Source: Blastobasis lacticolella
Taxonomy: Eukaryota > Arthropoda > Insecta > Lepidoptera > Blastobasidae
Length of the DNA stretch: 64,000 nucleotides
NCBI GenBank assembly: GCA_905147135.1
Contig: LR990040.1
Span: forward strand, 21,621,857-21,685,856
Reading direction: 5' to 3'
The notes under the pieces were generated by a model. It saw only the letters and a program-made list of their open reading frames with translations. It made no database searches and was not told the DNA's origin. Below are positions 21,361-32,810 of this stretch, in pieces. The position numbers were made by a program, and so were the translations under genes. The stretch's first letter is position 1, and the number at the start of each line of letters is the position of its first letter.

Positions 21361-22109
21361 AGTAAGACACAATCTCATCAGGGGTTGTTTTGTTTACTTT
21401 CGGGATATTATCGCGTATTATCAGTTTATGAAAGGTAACAGTATGTTTCCGGTTGACATCTCGTGAAACCACTTAGGAAACAATATGAAAAAAAATAAAA
21501 ACAAACAAGTTATTATGACAGCCGTTACCGCATCTGTAATGTGCACATTAAACGCGCAAGAAATGTATGCGTATGAATAACATCGCGTGTTATCACTTTG
21601 GACACCATATTTCATAGTGGACTCGTTAATTTTTCTTATAATTTATTATGAGGAGAGAAATGAAAAAAAATACCTATTAGGTATTTTTATTTTGTCAACA
21701 AAAGAAAGTAATAAGTATAGGATGTGATAATTTACATGCGGGTAGGTTAACATGAAAAATAGTTTTAGATCGATAAAATATTTGATAGGTAACACATTAT
21801 TTCACCTTTATTTCATATTATTGTAGATAAGTAGACACTTACCTTCGATTTCAACGTGATCAACGCTAGAATTTGAAGAACTTGGTGACAGTGAACGGTT
21901 TTTATTTCCAATTTTTTCCTCTAATTTTTGTATTTTCTTCGGTGATTCTGTCGATCTATTCCGTTTCTCTTATTCTTTCCCTTATCTTATTCTTTCCTAA
22001 CATGTTTTGCACTGTTTTCACTGTATATTATTAATAAAAATTGGATGGGGGAAACATTTATTGAAATACACATAACAGTTACAATACAAATATATCTATA
22101 TACATATGT
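21361..22109. other. AT-rich spacer
   Basis: No supported gene. A short palindrome, AAATACCTATTAGGTATTT, lies at 21670-21690. Confidence 0.3.
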
Positions 22110-22310
22110 ATACCTACCACTACATATAAAATATATACCAAAAATTAAAAAAGTCGTCCACACCGCTGCCCTCCGGAATGGTGCCCAGAAAGCTGGCTGC
22201 GTTGCCTCGTTGAATAGCGATGCTAATCCGTTGCTCGAGGAACGATCCAGCTCTCCGGTCACCAGTGGTGTAATTAATAAAAATAATTACAAATTCAAAT
22301 AAAATACGGA
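22110..22310. other. Unassigned GC-richer block
   Basis: CCCTCCGGAATGGTGCCCAG through TCTCCGGTCACCAGTGG is GC-rich relative to its surroundings, with open frames on both strands (plus: AALRNGAQKAGCVASLNSD). It looks like a transposon coding remnant. I cannot name the family. Confidence 0.25.
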
Positions 22311-22786
22311 CACGATGTTGATGATGCCGCACACAAAATACGAATAACGTTACTGTGGCGCCCTCTACCGGAGGACGGGTGTACTAAATAGTCAAGTTGT
22401 TGTCTTCTTTTTTTGCTTTTTAGGTCTTTAAACATTGTGTGATGATGCAGTACGTGGAATCACGAACTACCTGGTATTAAATCTCGAGGATGTAACAAAA
22501 CTATATCATTTAGATTTGAAATTAAATTTAGCCGTTCGTAAATTAGCAGACTTAGCGCTCTGATAAAATGATATAACATCGAAAACAGATAACAATGGAA
22601 ATTATAACAGAGAAAAAGACTAGAAATTTAGCTGTAAATTGAGGTCATAATGCTCAGACATAATTATTAATTTTCCGACATGACTAAGCGCTTCCTCGTG
22701 AATTCGACCTTGTTATTTAATTATTTCGCCAACGCCAGCGAAATTAATTATTAATTACAGTGTATACTTTGCGTTTGTCTAGCGGT
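22311..22786. other. Spacer
   Basis: No supported feature; a small hairpin, ATTTCGCCAACGCCAGCGAAAT, sits near 22726 (arms ATTTCGC and GCGAAAT). Confidence 0.3.
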
Positions 22787-22862
22787 CAATCAATTAATCA
22801 ATCAAATACGTTTATTCAGTTTAGGTTTTCACAAACACTTATGAACGTCATACAATATATAA
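22787..22862 (-). repeat. LINE 3' end fragment
   Basis: On the minus strand it ends with a short ATTGATT-type tandem run (complement of TCAATCAATTAATCAATC). It is preceded by words seen at the 3' ends of lepidopteran LINEs (AATACGTTTATTCAG and CACTTATGAACGTCATA on the plus strand). Only about 75 bp. Confidence 0.45.
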
Positions 22863-23966
22863 TGAATGAATGCTAGGCACTACGGCATCATCGAGCGGAC
22901 AAGGGTTCTTGGCCAGTATGTAGGGCCACATAAAAAAAAGAAAACAATACATAGACTCCGCGGCCAAACATTTTATTCTTGGTCAAACGTCTTGCTATCA
23001 AAAAGGATAACAAGGACCTTTATTGAGTTGTTGAAACAAAATCACCAATTTTGGTTCACCAATATCAATTACGCGCTTCTTCATAACGAAGTTGGTGCCA
23101 ATAAAATTGCTGGTAAAGGTTCGTAAAAGTTTTTGTGTTCCGCTTTGTAATGTTGTCCATTTTGCCCGAACACAACATTAAATCATAAATCTGCAACGAA
23201 CCTTTGTTAACAAAGACATTAAACAAGTAAATCTAATTTTATATCCTTGTCTTAGCGCTGATAACCGAGAAGGAATACGGAATGGGAAGTTGCTGCAGGG
23301 AATGGAATGTATAATTCAGGCTGGCGCAATGTAATCTATTTACAAATTTCACCGTGGTTGGTTATTGTTACGAATGACGAACCCGCATGGAAAAGTTTCT
23401 CAATGAAGCCCGCGAAGCAACAAAGCTTGCGTTTTCGTTGCGTACACTGAAATCGCAAGTTATATCGAATGTTATCGCTTTTCAATAGGTACGCAGAATG
23501 GTTCCAGGATTCCAAGATTATTCACAACTCTGTTTACCTACAGTGTCACTATCTTTGAGTGACATGACATCTCAACCTAGAGAATAATCAGATTTATTAG
23601 ATCGAACTACGTTATAATTCGATTGTCAGTGGCGCTTACTACGTTCAAGTGCGACGGTGGCGATAAATGTCAATTTACAGATAAGTTCGTTTCCTAGGAT
23701 GGCCGTGATGTTGTATAGCTGTAGTAATACAGTGCTATAAGAATAATTTAGCATTTGATTGAGACCCAAATCCGTGGGTGTCAAACATCAACTCCAGCTG
23801 TCTGCCGAAAGTGACGCTTTGCAAGGCGGCGGCGTTAGTTCTTATTTCAACCATGTACCAAATGATCCTTGTAGCACTGCGTGCAGCGGTGTATCGATAC
23901 TTAAACGTTAAGTATAGGATATGGCGCGGTTTTTCAGAAAACGGTGTCAAATCTTTCCCGTTAACT
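22863..23966. other. Unassigned DNA
   Basis: Open frame 22866-23126 has no recognisable domain. No other feature is supported. Confidence 0.3.
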
Positions 23967-24107
23967 ACTTAACAGGGGAATCTCACCAGATTGGATCATG
24001 GTTACACATGCAGTCGCCTGAATGTGCAGGTTTCATCACGATGTTTCCACTCATCGTAAAAGCATCGGTTAGTATTCAACTAATATACAAAACTCAGAAA
24101 TGATCAT

Positions 24108-24170
24108 TAGTAATCGAACTCGGTATCTCTCGTTTACGAGTTGGCCCGCTAACCATTAAGCCACCGACGC
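24108..24170 (-). repeat. tRNA-derived SINE head (fragment)
   Basis: The minus strand reads GCGTCGGTGGCTTAATGGTT, an A-box-like start, then GAGTTCGATTAC, a B-box-like end. No closed acceptor stem is formed, so this is a SINE promoter remnant, not a tRNA. Confidence 0.5.
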
Positions 24171-24417
24171 TCATCGGGCCCTTATACTATACGAAATTGC
24201 CAAATATCTTACACTATGGAGAATGCGATGTAGACATTCGTATTGGCATAATTTTCTGCGTATCTGTGTATTCGCGTTTAGGGTGAAGGTCAGAGCAATA
24301 TATCAAAGGGGAACGAAATATCGCTGCCTTGGGATTGAACGCCACGCTGCAAAGGAAACCGGCTGTGAGATTTCACCACACTGGCAGGTAGTGGCCGACC
24401 CAGGATAAAATTGAGAC

Positions 24418-24718
24418 CAAAACCATTAATTTTATTGAAACTTCTGACAAACAATAAAACATAAATAAATGTTCGTGGACAAATTCACACAGCGCCATCT
24501 AGCCCCAAACTAAGCAAAGTTTGTACTATGGGTGCTAGATAACTGATATACTACTTAAATTCTTTTAAATACATACTTAACATACATAGAACACTCAGAC
24601 CCGTAACAGAAATTAAAATTCATTATTTAAATTTTTTCCCGGCCGGGAATCGAACCCGGGACCTCTTGCGTGGCAGACCACACAGGCATGTTGGCCATTG
24701 AACCACTCAGGTCGTCAA
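24418..24718 (-). mobile_element. tRNA-Gly-like SINE
   Basis: The head at 24718-24642 on the minus strand contains TGAGTGGTTCAATGGCC (A box), TCTGCCACGC (Gly-GCC-like anticodon loop) and GGTCCCGGGTTCGATTCCCG (B box and T arm). The body follows toward 24418 with a TTTATT-rich end. The 5' and 3' ends do not pair as an acceptor stem, so it is a SINE, transcribed by RNA polymerase III and dependent on a LINE for copying. Confidence 0.65.
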
Positions 24719-24737
24719 CTTAACAGGGAAATCTCAA

Positions 24738-25629
24738 TAACGGTGTTATAAGTTTTACGTGTATATCTGTGGCTCTGTACCTCTGACTATCTGTGAGACT
24801 GTTTGTGGCATCGTAGCACCCAAAAGGATGGAACGATTTGGATGCGGGTTTCTTTATTTGAAACTAAACCGTAGTTGAGACGCTTCTTAGATTGTTTCAT
24901 TAAAATTAGTTAAGTAGTTTAGGAAATATTTGAGTTTAAGAAAACTTGGTCGGTGGTTATCCGATTTTTCTGTCGATATACTATTTTGTGGAAAAAGAAT
25001 CATACAAACCACCTCATGGTAAGTAATTACCTTAAATAGCTAGCAGGCTAGTTAGATCCAGAAATCGTTATTTGCCAGAATAGCAAAAAATATCACTCAC
25101 AACATCTACGATTAAGTTTTATCACGTGTAAAATAAAAGCACAAAACTATAGAAATGGACGGTGGCCAAGTTACTTGTTGCCCTAGCGCCTTCAGCCTTG
25201 TGGGTTTTTCAAGTAAAATTAAAATATGAAACATTCATAGACACAATACTCGTTACAGTTTTGTTGTTATGTTAGTACGTGGCCCCCATTGGGACAGATC
25301 CATACAACCATAGATAGGAGTTTTTCTCTAAAGAGTAACGATCTAGCTAATACTAAAATGGGAAAGTATGAAAATATGGATGAACGATTGTTACTCCGTC
25401 ATGCAAAAATTACTAAACGGACTTTAATGAAATTTTGCAGTGTTGTAGCTTATATCTTCGACTCCATATATCATCCACAAATGTCCAAAGCAGAAATTCG
25501 CTACAGGCTCATTGGATTTTCTCTCTCCTAATGTATACGCAGTTCGATGGGCGACGGTTGTAGGATGCGATTACCTGTATTACCTGTATTAAGTAGTAAA
25601 TTCACAACTTGACATAATTTCTCATATGA
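24738..25629. other. Unassigned DNA
   Basis: An 80-codon open frame at 25289-25531 lacks recognisable motifs. Nothing else supported. Confidence 0.3.
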
Positions 25630-25925
25630 AAAATATTTTTTCATAGCACGCTTTTATCGCGTTCTCTATGTTCAGTCCGAGGTAACACAAAACGAGCCCA
25701 AACTCGATGGGTTGATCATGCGTAGTTTCGCAGTTCCTTCGGCCACCTTCTATCTTCATCATCAGATCAGCTCAATGGTGTAATAACATTGCATTGTCAC
25801 TGAACACATGTACCTATACAAAATTTCATCTCAATCAGAAATGGGGAAATGGGTTAAATTTAAGTTGAAAGATTTTAATAACTACAGCCATGGCGACATG
25901 TAAAATAAATAAAAGCTTGTAATTA
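25630..25925 (+). repeat. Probable lepidopteran interspersed repeat
   Basis: Words such as TTCATCATCAGATCAGCTC, AACATTGCATTGTCACTGAA, AAATTTCATCTCAATC and AAATAAATAAAAGCTTGTAA resemble a recurrent repeat I recall from moth genomes. Boundaries are approximate. Confidence 0.45.
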
Positions 25926-27025
25926 GTAAACGATTCTGTAATACCATACTGCGATGTGAACGACAGATTTACCAACCTAAACAGCAAAGTATGTGCCAAT
26001 TTAGGTTCTAATAAGACTACTTCATATAATATGACGGCCCCATGAATTCTTGTTAGCGTCTTGTTATCTAGACAGCCAAGTGGACCAAGAAAATTTACTT
26101 TGTTTCTCCCAATTACCTTCTAACACAAGTATTCTCTTCGAAACTCGAGTAGATACTAATAATATAGAAAAAATATCACCCAATTTCAGTACCGTACCTT
26201 ATGTTATTTTATAAAGAACTTTTGTGTCGTATCACTGGTGATCTGAATTGTATAAAACTATTTTACATTGTTGCAAAATATTCATTTAAATTTCAAAAGA
26301 TTCAAAAGATTACATTGTAACTAACAATCGTGTTGTATTGATTCAGCTTCTCAAAGTTCGTTTATTAGTCGCCGCTTACAGGCCGGACAGTAAACGCGTA
26401 TCGTCCCCCGCAAAGTCATCGCGTAGAAACAAGACAGAAAACCACGCGATGACGATGCGGGTGCGGCGCGACGACAGCGCCGGTGCAACACGATTACTGT
26501 GTGGTGCGGTAATAATAAAATGAAAGAAACCAAAAATGCATTAACATTTGGGACAAAACTGCTACGTAGAGAAATCGAGTATGTCTATATCGGCTCTTAC
26601 CGACAGATGTCCTAAAACCCCTACAAATTTTATGTATCCTCAAGTATTTCCTAAAATGATTATAACCAATTTTCACGTTCCTTCACAAATGTGGTTGAGG
26701 CTCAAGCCCTGCAGTCGACTGGTACGGATATCATAATATTGATCAGATTTCCTTATTATTATTCTATTTATGTTCACTGCTGAACAAAGGTTGATCGATG
26801 TGAAGTCTGACTCCACCTACATAAAGTATTTCAATGGGCGAAAGTTTGTAAAGAACGAAGGTAGAACTTAGTTCTGTTTAACGTTACCTTTTAATTTTAA
26901 AATATCTTAATTTTACGGAGCAGTTTATTTTTCTTTCCGTGTTTGAAGAAGAAAATTTTGCAGTAAACAGATGGATGGATCTAATATACCAATATTTAAA
27001 GACAATTCCCGTGTTTCGGAAATAT
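25926..27025. other. Unassigned DNA
   Basis: A GC-richer patch at 26370-26500 has short frames on both strands without known motifs. No feature is supported. Confidence 0.3.
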
Positions 27026-27028
27026 TAA

Positions 27029-27985
27029 TTAAATGGATAAAAAATCTGTAACTGACCCAAAATTGACTGACATTGAAAAAATCATAACTGAATTTGACTC
27101 TACTGCACCGGTAATTAAAATTTTAAACGACGAAAACCTCCGCCTTCTGGGTGCTCCCATCATGGACGAGTCTATTCCGGCTTTTTTAAAATAAAAAAAT
27201 TCAAAATTCGAAATTTCTTGTGAAGAACTGGTAAAAATAAAGTTACACATGGCCCTGTATATACTCCGATTCTGCCTGTTTGTCCCGGAGTTTACTTACT
27301 TTTTGCGGTGTAGTCCGATTTAGAAATTTGAAAATTTAATTCTACCTTTGGATAATGAAATTAAATCTATACTTGGCAAAATTCTAAATTTAAATTTAAA
27401 TACGCGTTCTTGGTCTCAAGCCGCTCTCTCGATTCGTCTAGGCGGTATTGGGGTCCGTAAAATTTCTAATGTTTCTCTCCCGGCTTTTTTTCATCTGTGC
27501 ACAGCACTGAAAACCTGGTATCCAAAATCTTGGGACCACAGCATAATTTTATGCAAAGCTCATGCTTCGCAGATGCTAAACAAGCCTGGGAGAGCTTATG
27601 TCCGAGTGAGACTCCCCCAGAGTCTCCGATTCACCAACGGCCTTGGGATGAGCCACTTTGTAAAAAAATTCAAAAAGATTTAATAGATTCTTCGGCTAGT
27701 GTTGCGAAACGTGCTCGTCTCTTGGCCGTTTCTGAGCGGGAGACAGAATTCTGGCTACAAGCTGTCCCTTCCCTGAATATCGGCACCGTTTTAGATAACT
27801 TGTCGTTATCTATTTGTTTGGGTTTGAGGTTGGGGGTCAACCTCGTTCATCCACATTGGTGTCCCTGTGGTGCATATTATGTGGATTCGCTGGGGCACCA
27901 CGGTCTGTCATGTAGTCGTAGCGCAGGCCGAATCTCCAGACACGCGGCAATAAATGACGTCATCCGAAGCTCAGCTCACTTGTAG
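27029..27985 (+). pseudogene. LINE-like RT C-terminal (thumb and Cys/His) fragment
   Basis: The plus-strand frames read in order NDENLRLLGAPIMDESIPAF, then LHMALYILRFCLFVPEFTYF and WSQAALSIRLGGIGVRKIS. They continue SLPAFFHLCTAL and RARLLAVSERETEFWLQAVP, and finally HPHWCPCGAYYVDSLGHHGL with SCSRSAGRISRH. This is the conserved tail of a reverse-transcriptase family found in many invertebrate repeats, ending in a C-x-C...H-H-x3-C-type motif. The palm with the catalytic YADD is missing. Stops occur at 27193-27195 and near 27322, with a frameshift near 27500. The clade is not certain. Confidence 0.6.
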
Positions 27986-28009
27986 GTAATCCTACAGAGA
28001 CTCCACAAT

Positions 28010-28640
28010 CCCAAACGCACCGCTCATCTACCGAGACAGTACATACCAGCCGTGAACATCCTATATTAGAGATCCCAATCACAGACGAACCACTTAATAA
28101 ATTTCATTGTCAAATTTGCTTCACAATCGTTAGTGATGTAAAACGTAAGCCCGTAGTAACGAAGCCATTCGATACTCACACCCCTGTTGCTGTTCAGTTA
28201 TCTGAATCTTCCTTGGAAGAGGATGTCGTGAAATATATTAAAGAATACGTAAACCCTAAAGTCAAAACCGCTATTTTAATAAACCCACCATTAGGCATGT
28301 ACTCCATTATCCCTATTATCCAAGATAAATTTAAAAGTTCATCAATTAATCTCGTATTGGCTAAAACAGAATTAGAAAATGTCAAAGAGTACCTACGCCA
28401 ACAGGATTTCATTCGCCACCATCACGACGGGAAGACGAACCATCGTGGCATTAACGAATGCTATCTAGCCCTATCGCGAAGATATTACTGGCCTAAGATG
28501 AGAGACCAGATAACCAAATTTATTAACGAATGTATAGTTTGCGGACAGGCTAAATACGATAGAAACCCCATTAGACCCCAATTTAACATTGTAACCCCTG
28601 CGACTAAACCATTTGAAATTATACATATGGATTTATTCAT
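28010..28640 (+). pseudogene. Ty3/Gypsy-type integrase N-terminal fragment
   Basis: A long frame with few interruptions reads ILEIPITDEPLNKFHCQICF, SESSLEEDVVKYIKEYVN and then the zinc-binding domain RHHHDGKTNHRGINECY with INECIVCGQAKY (HHCC ligands). It ends at PFEIIHMDLF, the first catalytic Asp region of the integrase core. The frame then runs into the LTR-family interior at about 28640. In intact elements this protein inserts cDNA. Protease, RT and the integrase core are absent. Its strand is opposite to the adjacent LTR-element B1, so it probably belongs to another element. Confidence 0.75.
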
Positions 28641-31600
28641 GATTATGATGGTATTCTTGAGAGGGAAAACAATTTTTCTTGTAAATTAAGAACAATTTTA
28701 TTGTTAAAACAATACTTTCAGTGGGAAGTGTGGAGCAGGAGATTCAATAAATTGTCTCAAATATAGTATAATGTTGGAAAGACGTATCTACAGCATTTCC
28801 ATTTGGTTAATGATTTTAATATTTTCCAATGTGGGTAACTGGTAGGGTTTTGTTTACATGTTATTTCTTTGTTAAAGGCGGTTGATATCGGTTATTTCTT
28901 TTATACGAGGCTAATTTTTGGATTGACTACATAGAAATGCGAAAAAAATATTGAAAACATATATGTACCTATGTCTTTCGTTTTCGTTAATCTATGTCAG
29001 ACTATTACAAGTAGGTACTAACTTATTAAAGTTACCTATAAAATTGACGGGAATATAAAGGTTACGATTATCGTTAACTTATTATTTAGAAAACTTAGCA
29101 AGTATTTGTCGGTCAACCGCACAAAATAGTTTTTTTTTTATTAAACCAACAAGAATTGTTGAAAAGCATATTTATAATTTTGTACTGATGGCTTCTATGA
29201 AAGGATTTCTCAATATTCGGTTAAAATCATTTCTTACGGAATTAATAGAATTTATAGAGAACATGACTTGGGTTAACTTTAACCCCTAATGTAAGGGGGT
29301 AAAAACGTACTACGAAATTTGTTAAGATCGAGATAGGTAGTTACTGTCGGTTTCGTGTAGTATGAACATATAACTTAATGAAGTGTCGTGTAACATTGCT
29401 GTGTGTGTATAATATTCGCACAAATAAATCACATATGCAGTTCATAAAAGTGGCCATTCTCACATCACAGTATCATATTACTGAATCATATTATTATTGG
29501 CGTTAAATCATTTAATGCAATTAATAACTAGAAATTCCATTTTGAAAATACAACAAAAGTATTGTTATTGAAAAATAAATTATGCGATTACCGTTTTTAA
29601 CGGTTTCAGTTGGCATTCACATACTTTTGTATTTAAAATTTAACTTTAATATGAGGAAAATATAGCGTCTATTTGGAAAATAAATAAATTTAAAATTATT
29701 CTTTCAAACTAGTCAGTATAGTTTGAAGCACGAGTTTCAGGGATTAAGTCGTCCGCGTCTTATGCAGTATTAATGCAGAACCCTTCAGGGTGTTACCTGC
29801 TACCTTTTTAGCGATGTCGCTCCCATCGTCGATTTAAACAAGGTGTTCCAGTCTCGCAACGTGATGAAAACAGCACGGCGCAAGTCCAGGTTTAGGTCTC
29901 GTTCCGTTCTTCAGAGGGGAAGTCCGTAAGTCGTGCAAGACATCGTAGAAGGTAGTGACGATGCCCATTTACTTGTAGAAGAGTCTCGTGTGTTATCTGA
30001 AAAATGGAAACAGCACAGTACCATGTTCGCTCGATCATTCCTGACCCTATGGTTGTAAAACACCCGCTACTACTAGCTGTCTTGTAGTATGTAACTCAAA
30101 GCAATACTCTTTTTTCAAGGAAAAACAAATCGAAATTAATAGACATCACTAACATTTTTACTCATTGACGTTCATTCGTCACACTTTTGTAATAGGTAGG
30201 TACTTGTAGGTAGATTGCTCCATCGGCAGGAGTCCAACTCTTAAATTTATGATGCTGATGAAAAGGTACTGCTGTACTAGTCATACTTATATAACGTGCA
30301 CGCATACCTGTTAGGCTATAAACTTAGAATAGCAATTTCTCAATAGTTAAAATCATAAAGTAGTATCTATTAATAGCCTGTCAGCTCATGGTTTATTCTT
30401 TAACCAAACCTTTACTAGGTCCATCGGATATACTTGTCATAGGTAACACAGTCCATCAGCTACTAAACCAAAAAAAAGCTAAAATTGATTCACATTAACG
30501 TTACATAGTGCAAATAACCTAACACAAACCAATTTGGAATTTAACTACTCGTATTTACATTCATTTGGTAAATTATTTCTTACCAACAAAAAATTACGAA
30601 GACTTTTTTTTCAATGTTATAGGCAGCTTTTCAAAATAATTTAAAAAGTATCGACGGTCAAAGTTAAAATTATAATCAAACCATACCCTCATTAAACAAA
30701 TAATTTTCAAATTTGTCTGTTGTGTTCGTATTCGTTTCTGGACAGGAACTTTAGTTTTAAATCCATTGTAAAATTAATTAAATTGTAATTCTGCCACTAA
30801 GTTGGTGCATAGCAACTTAAGACTTTCTCGACTATCTCAATCTGTTCGTTACACATTCGATGAGAGAAATGAATGAACGACTCACCGATTAAAAACTGTA
30901 AATAACAGTTTCGTCGAGGACCAAACATCGTAGTCCCGCATCTGCATTCTGCAGGTACTCGCCGTGTTCCGCGTCGTAAGAAGAATCCAGCTTCCACAGG
31001 CTCGTGCGGGCGGAAAGATCACGATGTAACATAAAAATAAGAATGTTAGAAATATTGTAGGACGTTGCGAGTCCTTTATCCCACTTCTGATGTTAGAGAG
31101 GTGGTATAGAGTGTACAGATCTCGCGTGTGAATTTAAGTATTTAGAAGATATTAATGATGGTGCTCTAGTATTTTATCGAAAACTAAGGGTGGAAAGCTT
31201 AATGAAATAAAAATAGGGCACATTAGTTAAATATAAATAGCTTTTTATTCAAGAAAGGAAAAGCATATTTAAACACACATATTGGATCAAATTAGATAAG
31301 TTATTATATTATAGGATAGGCAATCATAGCAAACAAAGTTACATGGGAAATATAACAATATATTCTGAACATAATAAAACATAGCAAAATACAAAATCCC
31401 TAAAAATGGGACAATAGTATTACGTATGATTCAATCAATAACCGATTATATAGATGAATTGAATTGAATAAAACTAATACAAAATATAAAGCAACAATAA
31501 AACAATGCAAGTTTAGACTTAACTCTGTGCCGGGTCTGGAGCAAAAAGCCCCACATATAACCCACATTCAAACAGAAGTTAGAAGCCGTTACATTTCAAC

Positions 31601-31905
31601 CAACGACAGCACGTTATAATAATTCTAATTAACTATGAAATATTGTGCAAAGATAATAACCAAATTCATCGAAATAGTTCTTAAAACTATTTTAAATAAT
31701 TATAAGATACATTAAATATTTAGAAACCAAACTTTTAGTTAATTAGTACTGAATGTACTCAAAGATTAAACATCGTTCAGGAATTTCGTACATTTGTTCT
31801 GAAATGACTATAATTTTATTTGGCAATATTATTTATTATTAATTACCATAGTTTTAATGTTTAAATAAGAATTAAAAATAGCCTATAATACCATATAATA
31901 TAACA
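28640..31905 (-). mobile_element. Non-autonomous LTR element, copy B1 (5' half)
   Basis: Read on the minus strand: LTR 31905-31092, primer site TCAGAAGTGGGAT at 31091, and the conserved non-coding interior, collinear with copy A 10328-12690. It stops at 28640 against the Gypsy integrase fragment. The 3' half is absent here. With copy A it forms an inverted repeat pair of about 3.2 kb separated by about 16 kb. Confidence 0.8.
31092..31905 (-). repeat. LTR of copy B1
   Basis: TGTTAGAGAG...ATATAACA on the plus strand, 814 bp. Complement of the copy A LTR with the same layout. Confidence 0.82.
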
Positions 31906-31929
31906 CGTTCGTCCTCGGTGGACGAGGGG

Positions 31930-31955
31930 TCCTCCTGGGTGGAGGAGGGTTATTG
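31930..31955 (+). mobile_element. 3' tip of an upstream R1-clade LINE (copy 1)
   Basis: CCTCCTGGGTGGAGGAGGGT and the next bases match the 3' ends of copies 2-4 at their junctions. This is all that remains of the preceding array member to the left; copy B1 lies beyond it. Confidence 0.5.
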
Positions 31956-32123
31956 CTCACCGCTGCAGTCGCAGCACTCGTCGGCCAGACATCGTTGAGG
32001 TCGGACGTGTGTTGTGCGCTCCTGCAATTTTATAATTCTGCCTAATTGCGGAGAACGCGTAGTGACAGTGCGGATCTCGGTCCCTCTCGTATTAACACAG
32101 TGTATCGTGCATAAACGGCCGCG

Positions 32124-32132
32124 GCCATTTTG
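32124..32132 (+). promoter_or_regulatory. YY1/Pho-like motif GCCATTTTG (two sites)
   Basis: GCCATTTTG here and again at 32252-32260. The same pair occurs in copy 3 (38870 and 38988) and one site in copy 4 (54362). The core matches the GCCATnTTG site bound by YY1 and its insect relative Pho, and could belong to an internal promoter. Confidence 0.4.
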
Positions 32133-32395
32133 AAGTTAGTGGAGTTTAGCAATAGTGCTACATATATTCGGAGGATTATAGGGTGAAGTTGGTGCAGGTG
32201 CGGTATCGGGCCCTCTCGTTCTGCCGTGGGAGAATCGTCGCCTCGGCGGCGGCCATTTTGCGGTTAGAGCGAGATCGCGTCTGTCCGTGCCCCGCTAGCC
32301 CCTCCGCTCCAGGGCGAGGCGTCGAGGAGGCTAGCCGATTGGAGCGGTGCTGCTGTCAACGTGACAAGTAATAGGACACTGTTATCGCGTTGACA

Positions 32396-32429
32396 CTGAC
32401 AGGTGACATCTGTCATCTGTCAGGTAAGT
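32396..32429 (+). promoter_or_regulatory. 5' UTR palindrome ending in a consensus splice donor
   Basis: Arms CTGACAGGTGACA and TGTCATCTGTCAG form a near-perfect palindrome followed by GTAAGT, so it ends CAG|GTAAGT. Conserved in copy 3 (39132-39165) and copy 4 (54581-54617). Confidence 0.5.
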
Positions 32430-32611
32430 GACGTTTGACGTTTGACGTTTGTGTAGTGTGCCAGTGTGTAGTGGACAGAGACCACCTAACCTGTGCGGAC
32501 CTCTCGTGATAGAACGATTCAGTTGGGTAGTTTTAATTGGTAGTGTAATTAGTTTAGCTAGGTTAGTTAGGTGTATTTAAGATAGGACTAGTATGTACTG
32601 TATAGGGTTAC

Positions 32612-32635
32612 TGGTGTGTGTGTGTGTGTGTGTGT
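32612..32635 (+). repeat. (TG)n microsatellite in 5' UTR of copy 2
   Basis: About twelve TG units; only a few remain at the same place in copy 3. Confidence 0.8.
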
Positions 32636-32810
32636 CGTGTGCTGTGGTGGTTGGTGGTAGGGTAATCGGCCGATTGCCTTACCATTGGCCAATACACGAA
32701 CACCATAGTTGGGTTGTACGAACAAGTGAACAGTGGAAAGTGTTTGACTTATAGACTTATTACACGAACACCACACCTGGACTTGTGTTTAGTAGTTAAG
32801 TTTCCTCTTC

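Larger units (their letters stand above)
23967..24737. repeat. Segment flanked by an 18-19-bp direct repeat
   Basis: ACTTAACAGGGGAATCTCA at about 23967 recurs with one mismatch (GGGGAA to GGGAAA) at about 24718. Between the copies lie two tRNA-like SINE heads. The repeat could be a long target duplication from a composite retrotransposed insertion, or a local duplication. Confidence 0.5.

Noticed and set aside
24108..24170. tRNA gene
   Set aside because: Only promoter-box resemblance; no closed cloverleaf.
24642..24718. Functional tRNA-Gly gene on the minus strand
   Set aside because: A and B boxes and an anticodon-like loop are present, but the acceptor stem does not pair and a SINE body follows.
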